A stretch of 64,000 bases of DNA from Nansenia antarctica (Eukaryota > Chordata > Actinopteri > Argentiniformes > Microstomatidae), in assembly GCA_963989245.1 (NCBI GenBank), contig OZ022342.1:10606371-10670370 (forward strand), written 5' to 3'. A program made the translations under genes and the position numbers. Below, piece after piece: positions 51,446-64,000 of the stretch (position 1 is its first letter; every line of letters starts with the position of its first letter). The notes beneath the pieces are model-generated. The model made no database searches, was not told where the DNA came from, and saw only the letters and a program-made list of their open reading frames with translations.

Positions 51446-54396
51446 CGAATAACACCTTTCTCCGCATGAGCCATAGACACATTTTCTCACACATCTCGGT
51501 TTCTAAATTAAGAGCCCCAAAGCTCCAATTGTGAATCATGTTGAAAGTTGTGAAGGAAGACAAAGTTGTAGGTGTTAAAGGAGTTAACGTATAAAGAGCA
51601 GACTACAATAAAAGCAAATCACAAACCCTTTTTCTGTTCACCATTGTGCTCCTTTGTTTTCCTTACTACTGTGTGTGCACCTGTGATTGTTGATGTGGAG
51701 TAGTTCACTGGGTCTATCAGTAACTGTGTCCGTCTGGAGAGGCTACGAGTCGGAATCAGGCTAACAGGGTTATACCTGTAACAACACCAACCCCACCTGC
51801 ACCAACAACCCCCCAAAGCAGGTGGGGGGGGCCCTCAAGGTCAACCTTAAGGCCTGTTAGAGTCAGCAGGGAGGTGCTGGCACAGGGCCCGTATCCCCCT
51901 GTATGCTGCCCAAACACAGGGATTTCAGCTGGCCATCACACTCCATCACAGAGCTCAGGGAGGGACAGGGAGGAGTCAGAGCAGGACGACACGGATAGAA
52001 GAGGGAGAGAGAGAGAGAGAGATAGCGAGAGAGAAAGAGAGAGATGGGGTGTAACAGTGAGAGAAAATGTGAGAGGTAAACAATTTGAAACCATTTGAAT
52101 CAGCAAATTCTATTGTTTGTTTATATATTTCCTTGTTTTTTTGCGGTAGGGATGTTTTTGAAATCACGCACTATGTAGATACGTCTAAGTTTGCCTAAAT
52201 GCCATGAGCTGAATGTATCTGATTCAAAGTACTTGAGAACCAGACGAGAAATAAATAAAACTTCCTGAATTAAAATTCAGAAGATAATTACTTCCGCAAC
52301 ATACCCCACCCCCCACCCTGTTGAAAAGTGTTATGTTTAATAGACTCTATAAAGAAAATAGGTTTTTATCTCACTCTCATTTTCATTAATTCCTAATTGG
52401 GGTGGGGGGGGTTGTCTGTTATTATTTCTTAGATTAAAATAAACATAGCCCATTCCATGTTCAAACCCATCACACTACATGGGGATGATAAGGACTCTAT
52501 GCTACTGTGAATAAATAAACAATTTCTTCAGTACTGTTGGAATTAAGTTGCTGAGAGCCTTAAGCTAAGCCACTTTTTCTCAAAAGACTTAAAAGCACAT
52601 TTCACTCCGCAAATGAAGTTCAATTTTTTTTAACCTGCTTTATATGTATATCTTTAATTAGTGTCTTGTTTAGCTTAAACCAACTGATTATCACATAGTC
52701 ATGACCTAATTAACAGGCGCACTACTTAGCAATGGTGTTCCACCCCGAGGAATGATAAAGTTACCGTACCTTAAAACTTCTGTAATCATTAGCAACAGCC
52801 TCTCTTAATCCTCCTAAACATACACTTTATCAATGAAGCTAATGCATTATGTGGCTGTGGAGGGATAGCTGTCTCTCCAAATCAATGTTTTATTCACTTA
52901 TAATATGCCCAGCCCATGCTCCTATTCTTTGCTCGTGTTCCTTGGGGACACACACTAGCCTGTAAACATTTTCTGTACCAGAGTATGTTCTGTGTTCTAT
53001 TCACCAATGCTAGTGACACCAATGTCATATGAATGTCATGGGACTTGTGCATCTTCATGCAATTGTTTTGTGTGAGTCTCTGTCTGAGTAGAGTGTGTCT
53101 GAGTGTGTGTGTGTGTGTGTGTGGGGGGGGGGGGGGTGCAAGCTTTTGTGTAAATTCGCGTGCATGCCCTTGTGTGTTGTCAGTTTGTGTGTATTTAGTT
53201 AGCTAGGCCTCCTCTCACAGTAAAAACAGTGGGCAGAAAGTATCCTCTACAAGCAGGCTCTATGAGGGTGTTTGATGGGTATTTGAACAGAGGCGTTAAG
53301 TATCTGAGTTACGCATGGAATGTGCAGCTCAGATCTGTGGTGTTTTTTTTGTGTGCTTTTGAACAGGCAGATTTGATCAGAACCCCCCACCCTATCTCCA
53401 GTAAATCTGAGTGGACGCCTTAGGGTCCAGCATTGTGTAGCTAGTGGGGATGCAGAAGCCAATGGCATCTGTCAGAGATTTTGTCTCAGCTGTCAACAAG
53501 CTCATGTTTGTGTAGGGAACGGAGACAAGCCATGATTCTGCTACTTCCTTCCAGTTCAAATAATCTAAATCAAACCAGCCCAGCGGTGGGTTAAGGTTTC
53601 TATGTACCCACGCACACAATACATAATAATTGTCATTAAGAGTGACAATGTCATTGCTAAACAATTGCAATTGTGAAACAAAGCGTTTAGTCTTTAGTCA
53701 TCTCATTGGACATACAGTATAGTCTCGCCCATCAAAATAAATGGACAATATACTTTATTGTTCATGAAAACGGGTTGCTTTGTTTGCTCCTAACGGTCTG
53801 GTCAAAAGGTCCCCATGTCGACAATTCTCAAGTTGCGCAAATGACCAAATTTAAGTGTTTTCAGGTTTTTGGCATAATTACGAAAGTATAAGTGTTGAAG
53901 AACCCACTCAATATAACAAACAATAGTTTTAGGATCACTAAATACTTATAATTTGTGAATTGGATTCACTGTATCGTCTGCCGTAGGCTACTCGGTAAGT
54001 GATACATGGCTTGTGGTTATGTGTTTTTAGCATGTTGATGTTCTATCAGCATGTTGTGATGTGCTAAACATGCAGTTAGATGTTCATAGCGATGTACCTT
54101 TTTAGCGCTAGCTACTAGCAGCTGTTTTGCGTGTGTTTCGATTCAGAGCCAGTTGCTCCGGTATTTGGTTTGAGGGGTACCAACATTCAAATTAGCATAT
54201 GTTGTTTAACTATTTTCAGATTTCAATGTATGACTCATCATTTGAAAGCTTACAATCTGACCTCTCATAATCTGGAAACACAGAAAAATTACCTTGCCCT
54301 ACTTGAGGACTTTTTTTTACCAGACCCTGTCACTAATGACAAGAAGCATGTGATTGTGGCGATCATTATCATTCATGATTCATGATTCAGCCTTAC
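51443..54396. other. znf536 intron 2, part next to the first coding exon
   Basis: Mostly unique, with a GA tract (51999-52046) and a GT-plus-G run (53103-53136). The AT-rich segment at 52560-52800 contains several TAATTA-type motifs and looks regulatory. No exon is seen. Confidence 0.45.
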
Positions 54397-56657
54397 CTGA
54401 GGATGGTGAGGAGGGGTGTGGGCTATCATCTTGGACGCTGCCAGTCTGGGAGTGGCCTCCTCCGGCGCCACTCTCCTCCGTCACATTTGAGGAACCTGGG
54501 GTGGTGGACCTGCTGATCGACTGGGACTCTGGGTCACTGGCGGAGCCACGGCGCTCATCCAGGCCAGTGGTGGTGTTGTGCTGCTGCTGGATGGCTTCTT
54601 CCATGGCCCTCCGCTCCTTGTTGTGCACCCTGGAGTGAACCACCATCTGGTGGTAGGTTCTGAAGACCCGGCCGCAGTCGGGACACTCGGTGGGCTTCTC
54701 CTTCAGACTGCTCAGGCCGTACTCAAGGCCGTGTCCCAGTCCCAAGCCTCCGTGATGAGGCATGAAGTCCCGGTGGCTGTCGAAACCACCTCCGTCCTCT
54801 TTTAGGGGCATCATGGCTCCGCTGCCTGCTTTGGAGCCATGCAGGGCCTCGCTGTGCTGCTGCTTCTGCTTGATGCCATCCATGGAGCCCATCAGTGGGT
54901 AGTCATGCTTCTCCTTGGTGAAGGAGGCCATGCCCGCAGCACTGGCCAGGTCTTCCTCCTGCCCGTGAGGCACGTGGTGCTGCTCCTTGGGCATGTAGGC
55001 ACGGTCCATGGCCATGCCTCGTGCCATGATCTGCCAGGCCTGGTAGCTGTTGAGTGGGTCCATTTCTGCCACCTTGGCGGCCGCCTGGAGGCGCTCCATG
55101 CAGCTGGACTTCAAGGGGGGCACCAGGTTGAGGCAACCCAGGAGAGAGCGCTTCTCACCCTCCCCTAGGCCATGGCCCAGGCCTGCCATGGGGCCCAGCA
55201 GCTTTCCCAACATCTCCTTCTCCTTCATAGCGATGCCGGCTTTGGCCAGCATCTGGTGCTGGTCACTCAGGCCCTGCTTGTCCGGGGAGAGGAAGCCCCC
55301 TTGCAGGCAGGAGATGTAGCGCGAGTAGAGGTTAGCGTGGGCCTCCTGAGCCATGCTGCTCATGCTGTTGACAGCAGCTATGTCCTGGTCGTTCACCGGT
55401 GGCTTCTTGATTGCCAGTTTGTTGAGGTGGACTTTCATGTGGTTTTTAAGGAACCAGGGCTCCTTGAAGCGGCGGCCACAGATCTGGCATACATGCTCAA
55501 ATGAGTCCTTGTGCTTGCGCATGTGGCCCTTGAGGAACCAGGCTTGGCTGAAGACCTGGCTGCACACCTCGCAGCGAAACTCATTGGCCGGCTTTTCGAT
55601 ACTTCCGCTGGCTCCCTGGGCTGACTCGGCAGTGATGTGGGCCTTCTCCACATGGCTTATGAGGTCCTCTTCCTGGGAGGAAGCAAACTCACACAGGGTG
55701 CACTTGTAGGGCTTATGGAGGATGCGGATGTGGCGATCCAGTTCCTCACGCTTCTTGAACTTGCCCTTACAGTAGGTGCAGCGGAAGCCTGTGGGCGGGT
55801 TCAGGGCCTGCTCGTCCTGGGCACCGGTCGGCTTAGGGGAAGAAGAAGGCTGAGAGAGGGAGTCTGGAGTACCCAGGCTGGTGGGGGTGAGCAGGCCGCA
55901 GGCCGAACCTGGCTGCTGCTGCTGTTGCTGCTGGGTCTGAGAGCCCAGGTGAGGCTGGTGCTGCTGGGGCTGGGCTGCTGGCTGCAAGAGGCTGCTGCTC
56001 CTGATCTGCTTGTCCCTCAGGATGGCCCTCTCCTCCAGCTCGTGTAGGAGGCGGTTCTCCTCGCGAACGCGTCCGCGTCCCTTGCCGAGGTTGCCCAGCT
56101 TGTGGGTGCGTAGGTGGATTTTCAGGTTGCCCTTCTGGGCCGCTCGATGGTCACAGTAGGGACACTTGAAAGGCTTCTCCCCCGTGTGCGTACGCATGTG
56201 CAGAGACAGGATGCTGTTAAAGCGGAAACGCTTGCCACACAGCGGGCACGGGTACTTCCTGTTCTTACGAGCATCGTCCTCGATGTCGTTCATCTGGGAC
56301 ATGATGCCCAGGTTCTGCCCGTTGAGAAACTGCTGCAGGTCTACACGCCCATTCAGGCCACTCAGGGCACCTGCATCAATGTCCCGGTTAAGCTGGTTGG
56401 CGAGAAGTGCCATCTGACTGCTGATTGGTTGGCTGGCAAGTGCAGCGTGGGTCTTCTCGTCCAATGGGGTGGCAGCCTTCTCTTCCGGAATCTGCTGTCG
56501 GCTTTGTAGGTCAGGGAAGGCGTGGCCCAGTTGAGCCGTCAGCTGGTGGAGCTTCTGACTGATGGGGTAGCGGCCATTTAGCACGGCGTTGCTGTGATGG
56601 CTGTCAGCATCCGAGACTGCCGAAGACACACCAAGGCACAAACTAGAGTCCTCCATC
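54397..56657 (-). CDS. znf536: znf536 first coding exon (residues 1-753, zinc fingers 1-7)
   Basis: The exon runs from an acceptor (pyrimidine tract, then CCCGCAG) one base before the ATG at 56656 to a donor (TCAG|GTAAGG, GT at 54396-54395). The longer open frame adds 12 residues that are intronic, so the start is the Met followed by EDSSLCLG, a typical ZNF536 N-terminus. C2H2 fingers lie at about residues 135-157, 163-185 (joined by a TGEKP linker), 291-314, 317-340, 360-382, 388-410 and 656-678, all with intact C/C/H/H. Between them are a basic linker after finger 2, a poly-Q run at 242-248, a conserved-looking stretch at 500-550 and an S/T/P-rich end. The role is DNA binding in the nucleus as a repressor. 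The last codon is split (phase 1). Confidence 0.96.
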
Positions 56658-57723
56658 CTGCGGGAGAGAGAAATGTAAAAAATCTTGGTCAATTATTTTC
56701 ACCCATACAGTCAGTCAATCAATACATTAATTACAAAGTTTGACTCGATTTATGTAACCTAGCTTAGAATTTTTAAATGATAACCAGGTCATTCATTGGC
56801 AATCAGAAAAAGCTAAAGATACTGCACTCAGTTGTGACTGTGTGAAAAAAAGGTCCTCTTTTGATTCACTACATGGATTTTCCTGACACTTATGTTTGGC
56901 AAGCCGTAACTCTCAGAACTTTCTCAAACTGTAACACAATTGTCGATGTAGTAATTACTTTGTAAACATGGCAAGCGCTGCATAATTAAGCTACTTGGGC
57001 CCATCCTATCAGAATTCCTCCAATTACACGCCTTAATGAAACAGAGCAATGCCATTGTCGTGAGGCTGCCGCAATACTACAATTATGATATTAACAATAG
57101 CACTTAAAACCAAGGGGTTACTTCAGTAAACACATGCTCTTATCTCTCTACTGCGACACTTGTCTTGGCGCAATTTCCCATTAAAGGGGCACATTACATT
57201 TGATGTGAATCACTTTGCTCTTGCCTTCTTTCCCCCCTCTCTCATATGGCTTCCAAGAAGGAGAAAACAACAGTTGTTGTTATCGAAAGGGTTGCCAATG
57301 TATCAGAGGCCTCCCAGCCGTTAAGAATGGTTACAACGGCGCAGCGCACCGTCAAGCTGCAAGGAATACACAAGCAGAGGCTGTTTTTTTGTCTTGCCTG
57401 GCTGTTTGTTTGCGACGCTATCCGTTATCTTAAGAAGGATAATGGTGGTGTGTTCTTCCCTTCGCAACTGGAGGGGTCAAGCTTCAGAAACAATAAAGTG
57501 AGTTCTGCTTTGGTCAACAAAATATTGTATAATATCTCATTAAGCTGATTAGTATGCTGCCTAGTAACAGTGGCAGCGCGCTATAACACATGATTATAAT
57601 CATCAAAAATCCTTTCAGGGTTAGGCACAACTAAGCACTAGCATTAGGTGGGTTCACTTTTAGGTGTGACCAGCTTACAGTATGTATCCACTTATGTAGA
57701 GTCAGGGATACTCCACCCCAAGC
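56658..57723. other. Intron 1 or 5' flank of znf536
   Basis: Unique AT-rich sequence. The pyrimidine tract of the first-coding-exon acceptor lies at 56660-56690. A 100-codon plus-strand frame at 57246-57548 shows no domain and is not called. Confidence 0.5.
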
Positions 57724-57729
57724 ATACAT

Positions 57730-57775
<46 letters not shown>

Positions 57776-57792
57776 CAGATGGTTCAAGGATA

Positions 57793-57820
<28 letters not shown>
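57724..57820. repeat. CA and CT microsatellites
   Basis: CA at 57724-57773 and CT at 57791-57817. Confidence 0.95.
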
Positions 57821-57823
<3 letters not shown>

Positions 57824-58865
57824 CTTTATATATCCTTTTCTTGCTCTTTTTCTCTCTCTCCGTTACAGATTATCCCTTGAGCTAGTCCGGACACTCTCCA
57901 ATTCACAAAGCTATACAGCCCTATAAGTGAACACAGTTGAAACAGTAACATGCGCAAATCACTAAGAGACAAACATAGTGGGAGTGAAGGATATAAGAGC
58001 TGTTTGTTCTCCAGGCATTTGCTCTACCAACACTCTGTTTCTTATAGACTCTTATCTTTCAAACATGAATAAAACACTGTGGCCAGTTCCAAAATGCATT
58101 GTAAGTTGGTGGGCTGTGGCTGAATGCTTTTTCTCCTCCAGAACTTGACTGTAATCATTGTGAAGTATTAAACAAAAATTCCATCAAAATGAATCCTTGA
58201 AGGATATAATGGATATATTATGTAGAATAATGTGATGACGGTTTGCAACCAACCATGTACGCAGAGTCTACTTAAATGAATGAAGTCACTCATGACAGGA
58301 CTATACTCCTCTGCACTATTGCATATTTACAAAAAGAAAAATATCATTTTTGAGTAATCCTAATGTGAGTATTATTTTAAAACAACATTGAAGGAAAATA
58401 AACGGAAGGATAAAGCTGTGTTGGACTTTTAAAATATAATTGCCACTTGAATTATGTTTATGTGAGAAGAATGCCAGAACGCTTTGCAAACCCTTCTGTT
58501 ATCAGAGCAGGCTCCGTTTGAAAGTGGTTCACATGGTAGACGTTGCCTTTTGCAATAGAAATCTGTGATTTAAACTAGGCTGATGAGCTGTTGCTCATTT
58601 AGAGAGATAGCAGCTTGCCCTTTTCTTCAATTTGATTTCTGGCTTTATCTTTTAACATATAACAAAGGCAGATAGACAATGGAATAATGTGAAATGAACT
58701 GACAAATCCAGTTTGTTTTTTTAAGTATCCTTGCTGACGAGCATATGCAAATGAACTACATTAATATGCTTCCCTTGGTCCCGAGTCATTTTATATATTT
58801 TTTCTGTGATTAAAAAGGACATTTCTTATGTGACACCCCCCATATGAACACACATGAGAGCATGC
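57821..58865. other. Intron 1 or 5' flank of znf536, unique part
   Basis: AT-rich, with a perfect ATGCAAAT octamer at 58745-58752. No gene is seen. Confidence 0.45.
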
Positions 58866-58904
58866 ATGCATGCACATACACACACACACACACACGCACG
58901 CACG

Positions 58905-58949
<45 letters not shown>

Positions 58950-59090
58950 ACACACACACACACACACGCACGCACACACACACACACACACATACACACA
59001 CACACACACACGCACGCACACACACACACACACACAAGTATGCACGCACGCATGCATGCACACACGCATGCTCTCACACACACACACTTA
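58866..59090. repeat. CA microsatellite with GCAC/GCAT variants
   Basis: About 225 bp of interrupted CA. Confidence 0.95.
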
Positions 59091-61403
59091 TTGGTTTTGA
59101 CAATAATTCAATATCTGAGTGCCCTCTATGAGAAACGATGAAGGTGGCAATACTCTCAGAACACCATCACAATGAGTGTTCAGTGTAATCACATCAATCT
59201 ACTATTGTTTTATTTGTATAAATGTATGGAATGTTTGACTGACATCATCTAAGACTAATGAGACAATTATAGATCAATCATATGTGAATAACACACATAG
59301 ATGTGTGTCTCACCTAGCACCATAAACACATAGAGACTTCAACAACTGTATGTTGGCAATACTGTATATCATGCAATATACAGTATGTGTCATGCAGTAT
59401 AATATGTTTGAGTGTGAAAAAGTCCAAACAGAGGCTTACCACTAAATACATCAGTTATTTCCATTAATTCAGGAATCCAATTTGCAATTATATTCATACA
59501 TATATTCAGAATAATTCCTTTTGTATGTTGAGAAAGCACCATATTTGATTTCAACAGTGGTATCGGCTGTTATAACTTCCAGTAATCCATTTCTTTCACT
59601 GAATACTATTCAAATCCGTGTAGTTAGCATTGTAAGCTTGAGTTGTGAAGATCAGTCAGCAAGTACAGTACTAACATCTTACCGTCACAGTATACGCATT
59701 ACAAGTAGTTCCCATACTCAGTCGCAGTAACCCACCACATGTTTGCCTTTGACATCTCGACCATTCAAACAGCACACTCACACTAGCACAGTCTGCTCTG
59801 GCTCCAACCTGTCACACACATTATACTGTAACATTTGCCTGGTGGTGGGTACAACAATGCTTTCTCATTAACAATCAGGCCCAGATATGACAGCTCTAAA
59901 GCCACCACGACTTCCTTCTGCACTCTTTCACAGAGATGCAGTGGTGCTTCTTCTTTACAGTTTGTGGTTAATATTCACCGTTTCCAGCAAAGCATCACAC
60001 ACACACACACAACCTGATTTGTCTCTCCTTTTCTTTCTTTGCAAATTACTTTGCAACCCCACTGCTTAATTATGGGCGGTATCTTTTAACATGGTGAAAG
60101 TGTATTTCCCTCAGAATACATATGTGCTCAGTCGGCTATGTGTGTCAGTTATCAATGTAACATGTGTCTGTGTGAGTGCATATAACAACGTAATTTACAT
60201 CTAAATGCCTAAAATGTAATGTAAATGTAAATGTAAACCCCATAAATGATCACTACAATTAAAGTAAACAGATACTTTTATCAGATAACAAATAGAAAGG
60301 TGAATAGCAACTACATCATCATAGGCATAACTCATAGATGATCACATCTTCAACTGGGTCACTTGCCCACAGACCCAAAAAAAAAAACTTAAAGGCAAAG
60401 AAAAATAATGAATCGAAAAGCCATTAGTAAGGCTTTGCTATGTTATTTTGGCATGTATTGACAAGAATCCATTGACTAATTACAATGCAATACCTCATTA
60501 AGTCATAATGAATGAGGTTATTGCTTTTAATAAATCAATCATTATTCACAAAATTCCATCATAATATTTGCACCAAATCATGAATGACTCGGGGAAAAAA
60601 ACAAACACAATCCGATGGAAAATGTCAGTGTTTGCAATATGTTACTGAGGGATGCATACTAAACATTTACCAAGTATACTGTCGCAAGAAAACAAGTAGT
60701 TTGCTCCAAAGCAAAGAAGAAACTAGTTAAATCAGTCGGAGCATGACAGTACACTGAAGCTAATAATATGACTCCCCTCAATTCTGCTTAGGCTATTGCA
60801 GGTGGTCTTCAGAACAGTTCTAATTAATCCAATAAAACAAGTTGTTTTCCTTCATCTCTATGCTCTTTGACTGAGCTGGATTATTACTGTCAGTAATGAG
60901 GCGAAAACAGAGTAGGTTCCCAGCCACGCAAGCAATGAAATAAAGAGAAACAAACCCTGTCAGTTTCCTTCCAAACAACCTACCTACCTACCGTCTAGAG
61001 TCAGTATACCCAGCAGTCACTGTATTAACCTGCTGTGAGCTTTGGAGGCGATATTTCAGCCTAAAAACAAAATAGACTCACAACAGGCCATACATGAACA
61101 TAAACATGATACAACAAGATATGAATAGAGCCTTGAAACTGTGCCTTTCCTTGCTGTTCTCTGTCCCACACAATATGTCATTGAGGGCTCTTTAAGAGGA
61201 GTTGTCAACAGGTAGTTCAGCTTTCAGCTCATCTCCACAGATCAGTATGAGCCCCCCCCCACCCCCCCTCCCAAAAAGAAAAAAAGAAAGAGGGAGAAAA
61301 ATGCTGGACTTTTTATCCCTGCGTCTGACAGGCTTTGGGGGATGCCAGGGGAGGAAGATCAATGGAAGACATGGAAATTCCCACAGTTCATTGTCCTGGT
61401 CAG
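59091..61403. other. Intron 1 or 5' flank of znf536, AT-rich unique block
   Basis: Non-coding. The part at 60400-60600 is dense in ATTA/TAAT motifs and looks like a regulatory element. A short ATGTAA repeat lies at 60213-60236. No promoter is recognised. Confidence 0.45.
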
Positions 61404-61406
61404 CGG

Positions 61407-61440
<34 letters not shown>

Positions 61441-61533
61441 TGGAGACGAGGCGAAAGCTCAAAGCTTTCCTTTATGCTTACCATTCCTGGTATTATTATT
61501 ATAACCCACGGTGTGTGTGTGTGTGTGTGTGCA

Positions 61534-61567
<34 letters not shown>

Positions 61568-61626
61568 TGCGTGTGTGTGTGTGTGTGTGTGTACGTGCGC
61601 GTGCGTGTGTGTGTGTGTGTGTGTGT

Positions 61627-61658
<32 letters not shown>

Positions 61659-61668
61659 TGTGTGCGTG
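61404..61668. repeat. CAT trinucleotide repeat and GT microsatellite
   Basis: ATC/CAT units at 61405-61440, then GT at 61509-61660 with ACGTGC variants. Confidence 0.95.
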
Positions 61669-64000
61669 CGCCCCTCTTTTTCTCCTGTCTCTGACAATAG
61701 TGGTCCACAGTGTGGAAAGACTCCTGCCAGTAGATTGTATGCAGTGTGTTGAGTGGAGGATTAATTGTCTTGAACATTTGTTAACCAGACTCTGTTCTGC
61801 GGAGTAATGAGAGGGGAGGTGCACAAGATAGATGGGAGAGGACAAACTAGGGTACAAAAAAATGACGAAAACGAACCGATTATAGACAATGCTAAAGAAT
61901 ATATCAAACCTATCATATTTTGTGTATGCCGCCCCCGCCCCCCGCCCCCCCCCCCCCCCCCCCCCGCCCCCCTCTATCTCGCTCCTCTCCCCTTCCTCCT
62001 CTGACACTACTCCCTGGTACAAGAAAAAAGAAAACAGGGCCACGTCCTCATGGCGGGGGAAGCTACAGTAGTCACGGTCAAATCGCTGATCACGCATGGT
62101 TACCCTACAGCAGAGAAAGGCCAGTGAACAATGACCACAGTGTATCTGTCCGTGTAGGGTCCATCACGGCTTACATCATTCCCCTCGGCACCCTGCATGT
62201 GAACACTGCACTATGTAGAGGGGGGAAAAATGAATACAGTGACACATCATCACCCTCCGCAGTTTCTTAAAGGCAGGGTGCTGATGACACACTAACACCA
62301 GCCTAGCTATTGTCTTCATGTTGGAGTGGGGAGAGGAGGAGGAGGAGGAGGAGGAGGAGGAGGAGGAGGGGAAACTGGTAGTGAGCAATTCACTCATCGC
62401 GGCACATGGCAAGGTTATCAGAATGGCTTTAATGTTGGCAAAATAAAGCTACAAGAGCCGTGCCTAGTTAACACAGTCGACAGCCCCTGGTTTTTCTTTT
62501 TCCGTTTTCAGGTGTTTCTTGAATGATTGTGAAAACTCTAAATGTCAATATCACCCCCCCCCCCCCCCAAAATAACTGAATATGAGAAATAATTGCTGTT
62601 TTCTTCTCCACATGCTGGTTCTGTTCTTAGGGAGTTTTGCATAATGGCTCCGACGAGGGGCGTTGTTTTGACAGGTGTTGAAATCAAACTGGGAGGCGAG
62701 GGGAGACAAGGTTCAATTTACTTTGTGAATCCTTTAATTGTTGCATGGCTAATTAAAAAAAAGGAAAAGGGAAAAAAAAGGGGGGAAAAAAAAAACTATT
62801 TTACCACGCCTCACTATTTACCGTCCCTAATATGCATACATTTGGAGGTAAATTGTGTCTTCAAGCTAAGCGATTGCAGCCTACAGTATGTAAAGGAAGG
62901 AAGGAGGGGAGGGGTGGGAGTGTGGAGGGGGGGGGTACCGGGTGCTACTTCAACATACTTACCCATCTCTTCACAACTGGGAGTCTGGAGTTTGGAGTTT
63001 TTTGCACAAAACAAATGTATGGCTAATTAGAGCTCCTCATTAAGGCAAGCAAGTCAAGTCATTATTTTACATCATGCACGCCGATAATTGAATGATTCTT
63101 CAATGTCTTTTTGAAACTATCTCTCTTTTCTCTCTCTTCCCTTTCCCTTCATTCCACTGTGAGAAGATAAGAGAGGGGACTATAAACAGGTATGGGGAGC
63201 CATATGCTCTTGAATGAAAAAGGACTTCTGTCAAGGCAAATGGGCTTTTTAAATATTGAACCGCCGCATGTCTTTTTAATACGACAATGTTAAATCTCCC
63301 TTTATTCCATCACTTTGATAAACTCTCCGGCTAATCTGGAAGAGAGTTGACGTGTAAGAAGGAAACTTTCAATTCTCAAAGAAAGAGAGCTCTGTCAAGT
63401 CAGTTATGCAACTGTGCTCGGCATGTCCATAGAGCAAGCTTTTTTAAAAGCAGCACACATCCTGTTTAAGAAAGCAACTAATCTTATCAAAGCCATCAGG
63501 AAGTGAGACTTCACTGGAAATGCTCTCGATTCTTCGCATACGTTACAATCTCTTCATTCGCTGTACCACTATTGTTTGCAGCTGTGAGTGACTCTGAGGA
63601 TAAATCATAATTCTCTTTCTTTCCCCCCCCCCCCCCCCCTCTCCCCCTTCAACGTCAGACGGCCTAATGTGCCACTTAATAAGAAAGAAGAGAATGAGAG
63701 TAAAGAGGGGAGAGTGAGGGAGAGAAGGGCATTATCTGCATTAAGGGTAGAGTGTATTTATTATGGACTAATTGTGGCTGAGGAAGTGCGTTAGGCGGGT
63801 GTGCTCTCTGGAGAGAGGGTGGGGGGGCCTTGAGGGAGATCAGGCTACATGTTTATTTATCTCACTTTATCGGAAACAGTGGGGCAACTTCTCCTCTTAG
63901 GATCAGAGAAGGAGAGAGAGAGGGACAGGGAAGGATAAAAAAGGGAGCGAGAGAGAAAGAGAGAGAGAGAGCGAGAGAGAGAGAGAGAGAGAGAGAGAAA
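61669..64000. other. 5' part of the window with scattered simple repeats
   Basis: C runs (61927-61975, 62550-62569, 63624-63641), a GGA repeat (62330-62371), an A/G-rich stretch (62755-62797) and a GA tract running off the window end (63905-64000). The rest is unique and non-coding as far as I can see. A TGACAGGTG motif lies near 62670. Confidence 0.5.

Noticed and set aside
54578..56509. Several open frames antisense to, or in other frames of, the first coding exon
   Set aside because: They overlap the clear zinc-finger frame and have no domains.
56657..56692. Twelve extra residues before the znf536 start in the open frame
   Set aside because: They read through the pyrimidine tract and CAG of a splice acceptor. 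The Met followed by EDSSLC is the family start.
57246..57548. 100-codon plus-strand frame beginning MASKKEKTTVVV
   Set aside because: There is no domain, no splice or poly(A) context, and a frame of this length is expected by chance in this much non-coding DNA.
62593..63030. 145-codon plus-strand frame
   Set aside because: It includes an A/G-rich low-complexity stretch and poly-G, and shows no recognisable domain.

Overview
The window is genomic DNA from a vertebrate, almost certainly a teleost fish. The evidence is a split C2H2 zinc-finger gene with GT-AG introns, a degenerate Tc1 element of the Sleeping Beauty/salmonid type, a Mermaid-like tRNA-derived SINE, a nearly full-length CR1/L2-type LINE with its own 2A-like motif, a hAT remnant, and very dense dinucleotide microsatellites. 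I cannot name the species.

The only confidently identified host gene is znf536, on the minus strand. Its first coding exon (54397-56657) begins one base before the ATG. It is followed by a 37.3 kb intron, a 159-bp exon (16909-17067), a 6.1 kb intron, and a last coding exon (8943-10759). Splice phases match at both junctions. The three exons encode a continuous protein of about 1,411 residues with ten C2H2 fingers and a CtBP-type PLDLS motif, in the order expected for ZNF536, a brain-enriched nuclear repressor. The promoter and any non-coding 5' exons lie in 56658-64000 or beyond and could not be recognised. The final codons and stop overlap a perfect splice donor, so an alternative C-terminus is possible.

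Region by region: 1-8942 is 3' flank with microsatellites, a possible plus-strand terminal exon with a poly(A) signal (548-781), an ETS/YY1-rich patch (4070-4170) and a POU-site cluster (5498-5640). 8943-17067 holds the two 3' coding exons, whose acceptors are flanked by long CT and TG microsatellites. 17068-54396 is the giant intron. It contains many CA/GA tracts, a 22-copy minisatellite (25446-26107), a pure 253-bp CT tract, a nested transposon block (38978-45476), a 176-bp tandem duplication (48046-48397) and AT-rich unique blocks with clustered homeodomain-type sites. 56658-64000 is intron 1 or 5' flank.

No bacterial-type system, CRISPR array, rRNA or functional tRNA gene was seen. The observations most worth following up are the two splice-linked features of znf536: an in-frame zinc-finger exon behind a TG-repeat acceptor, and a stop codon inside a consensus donor.
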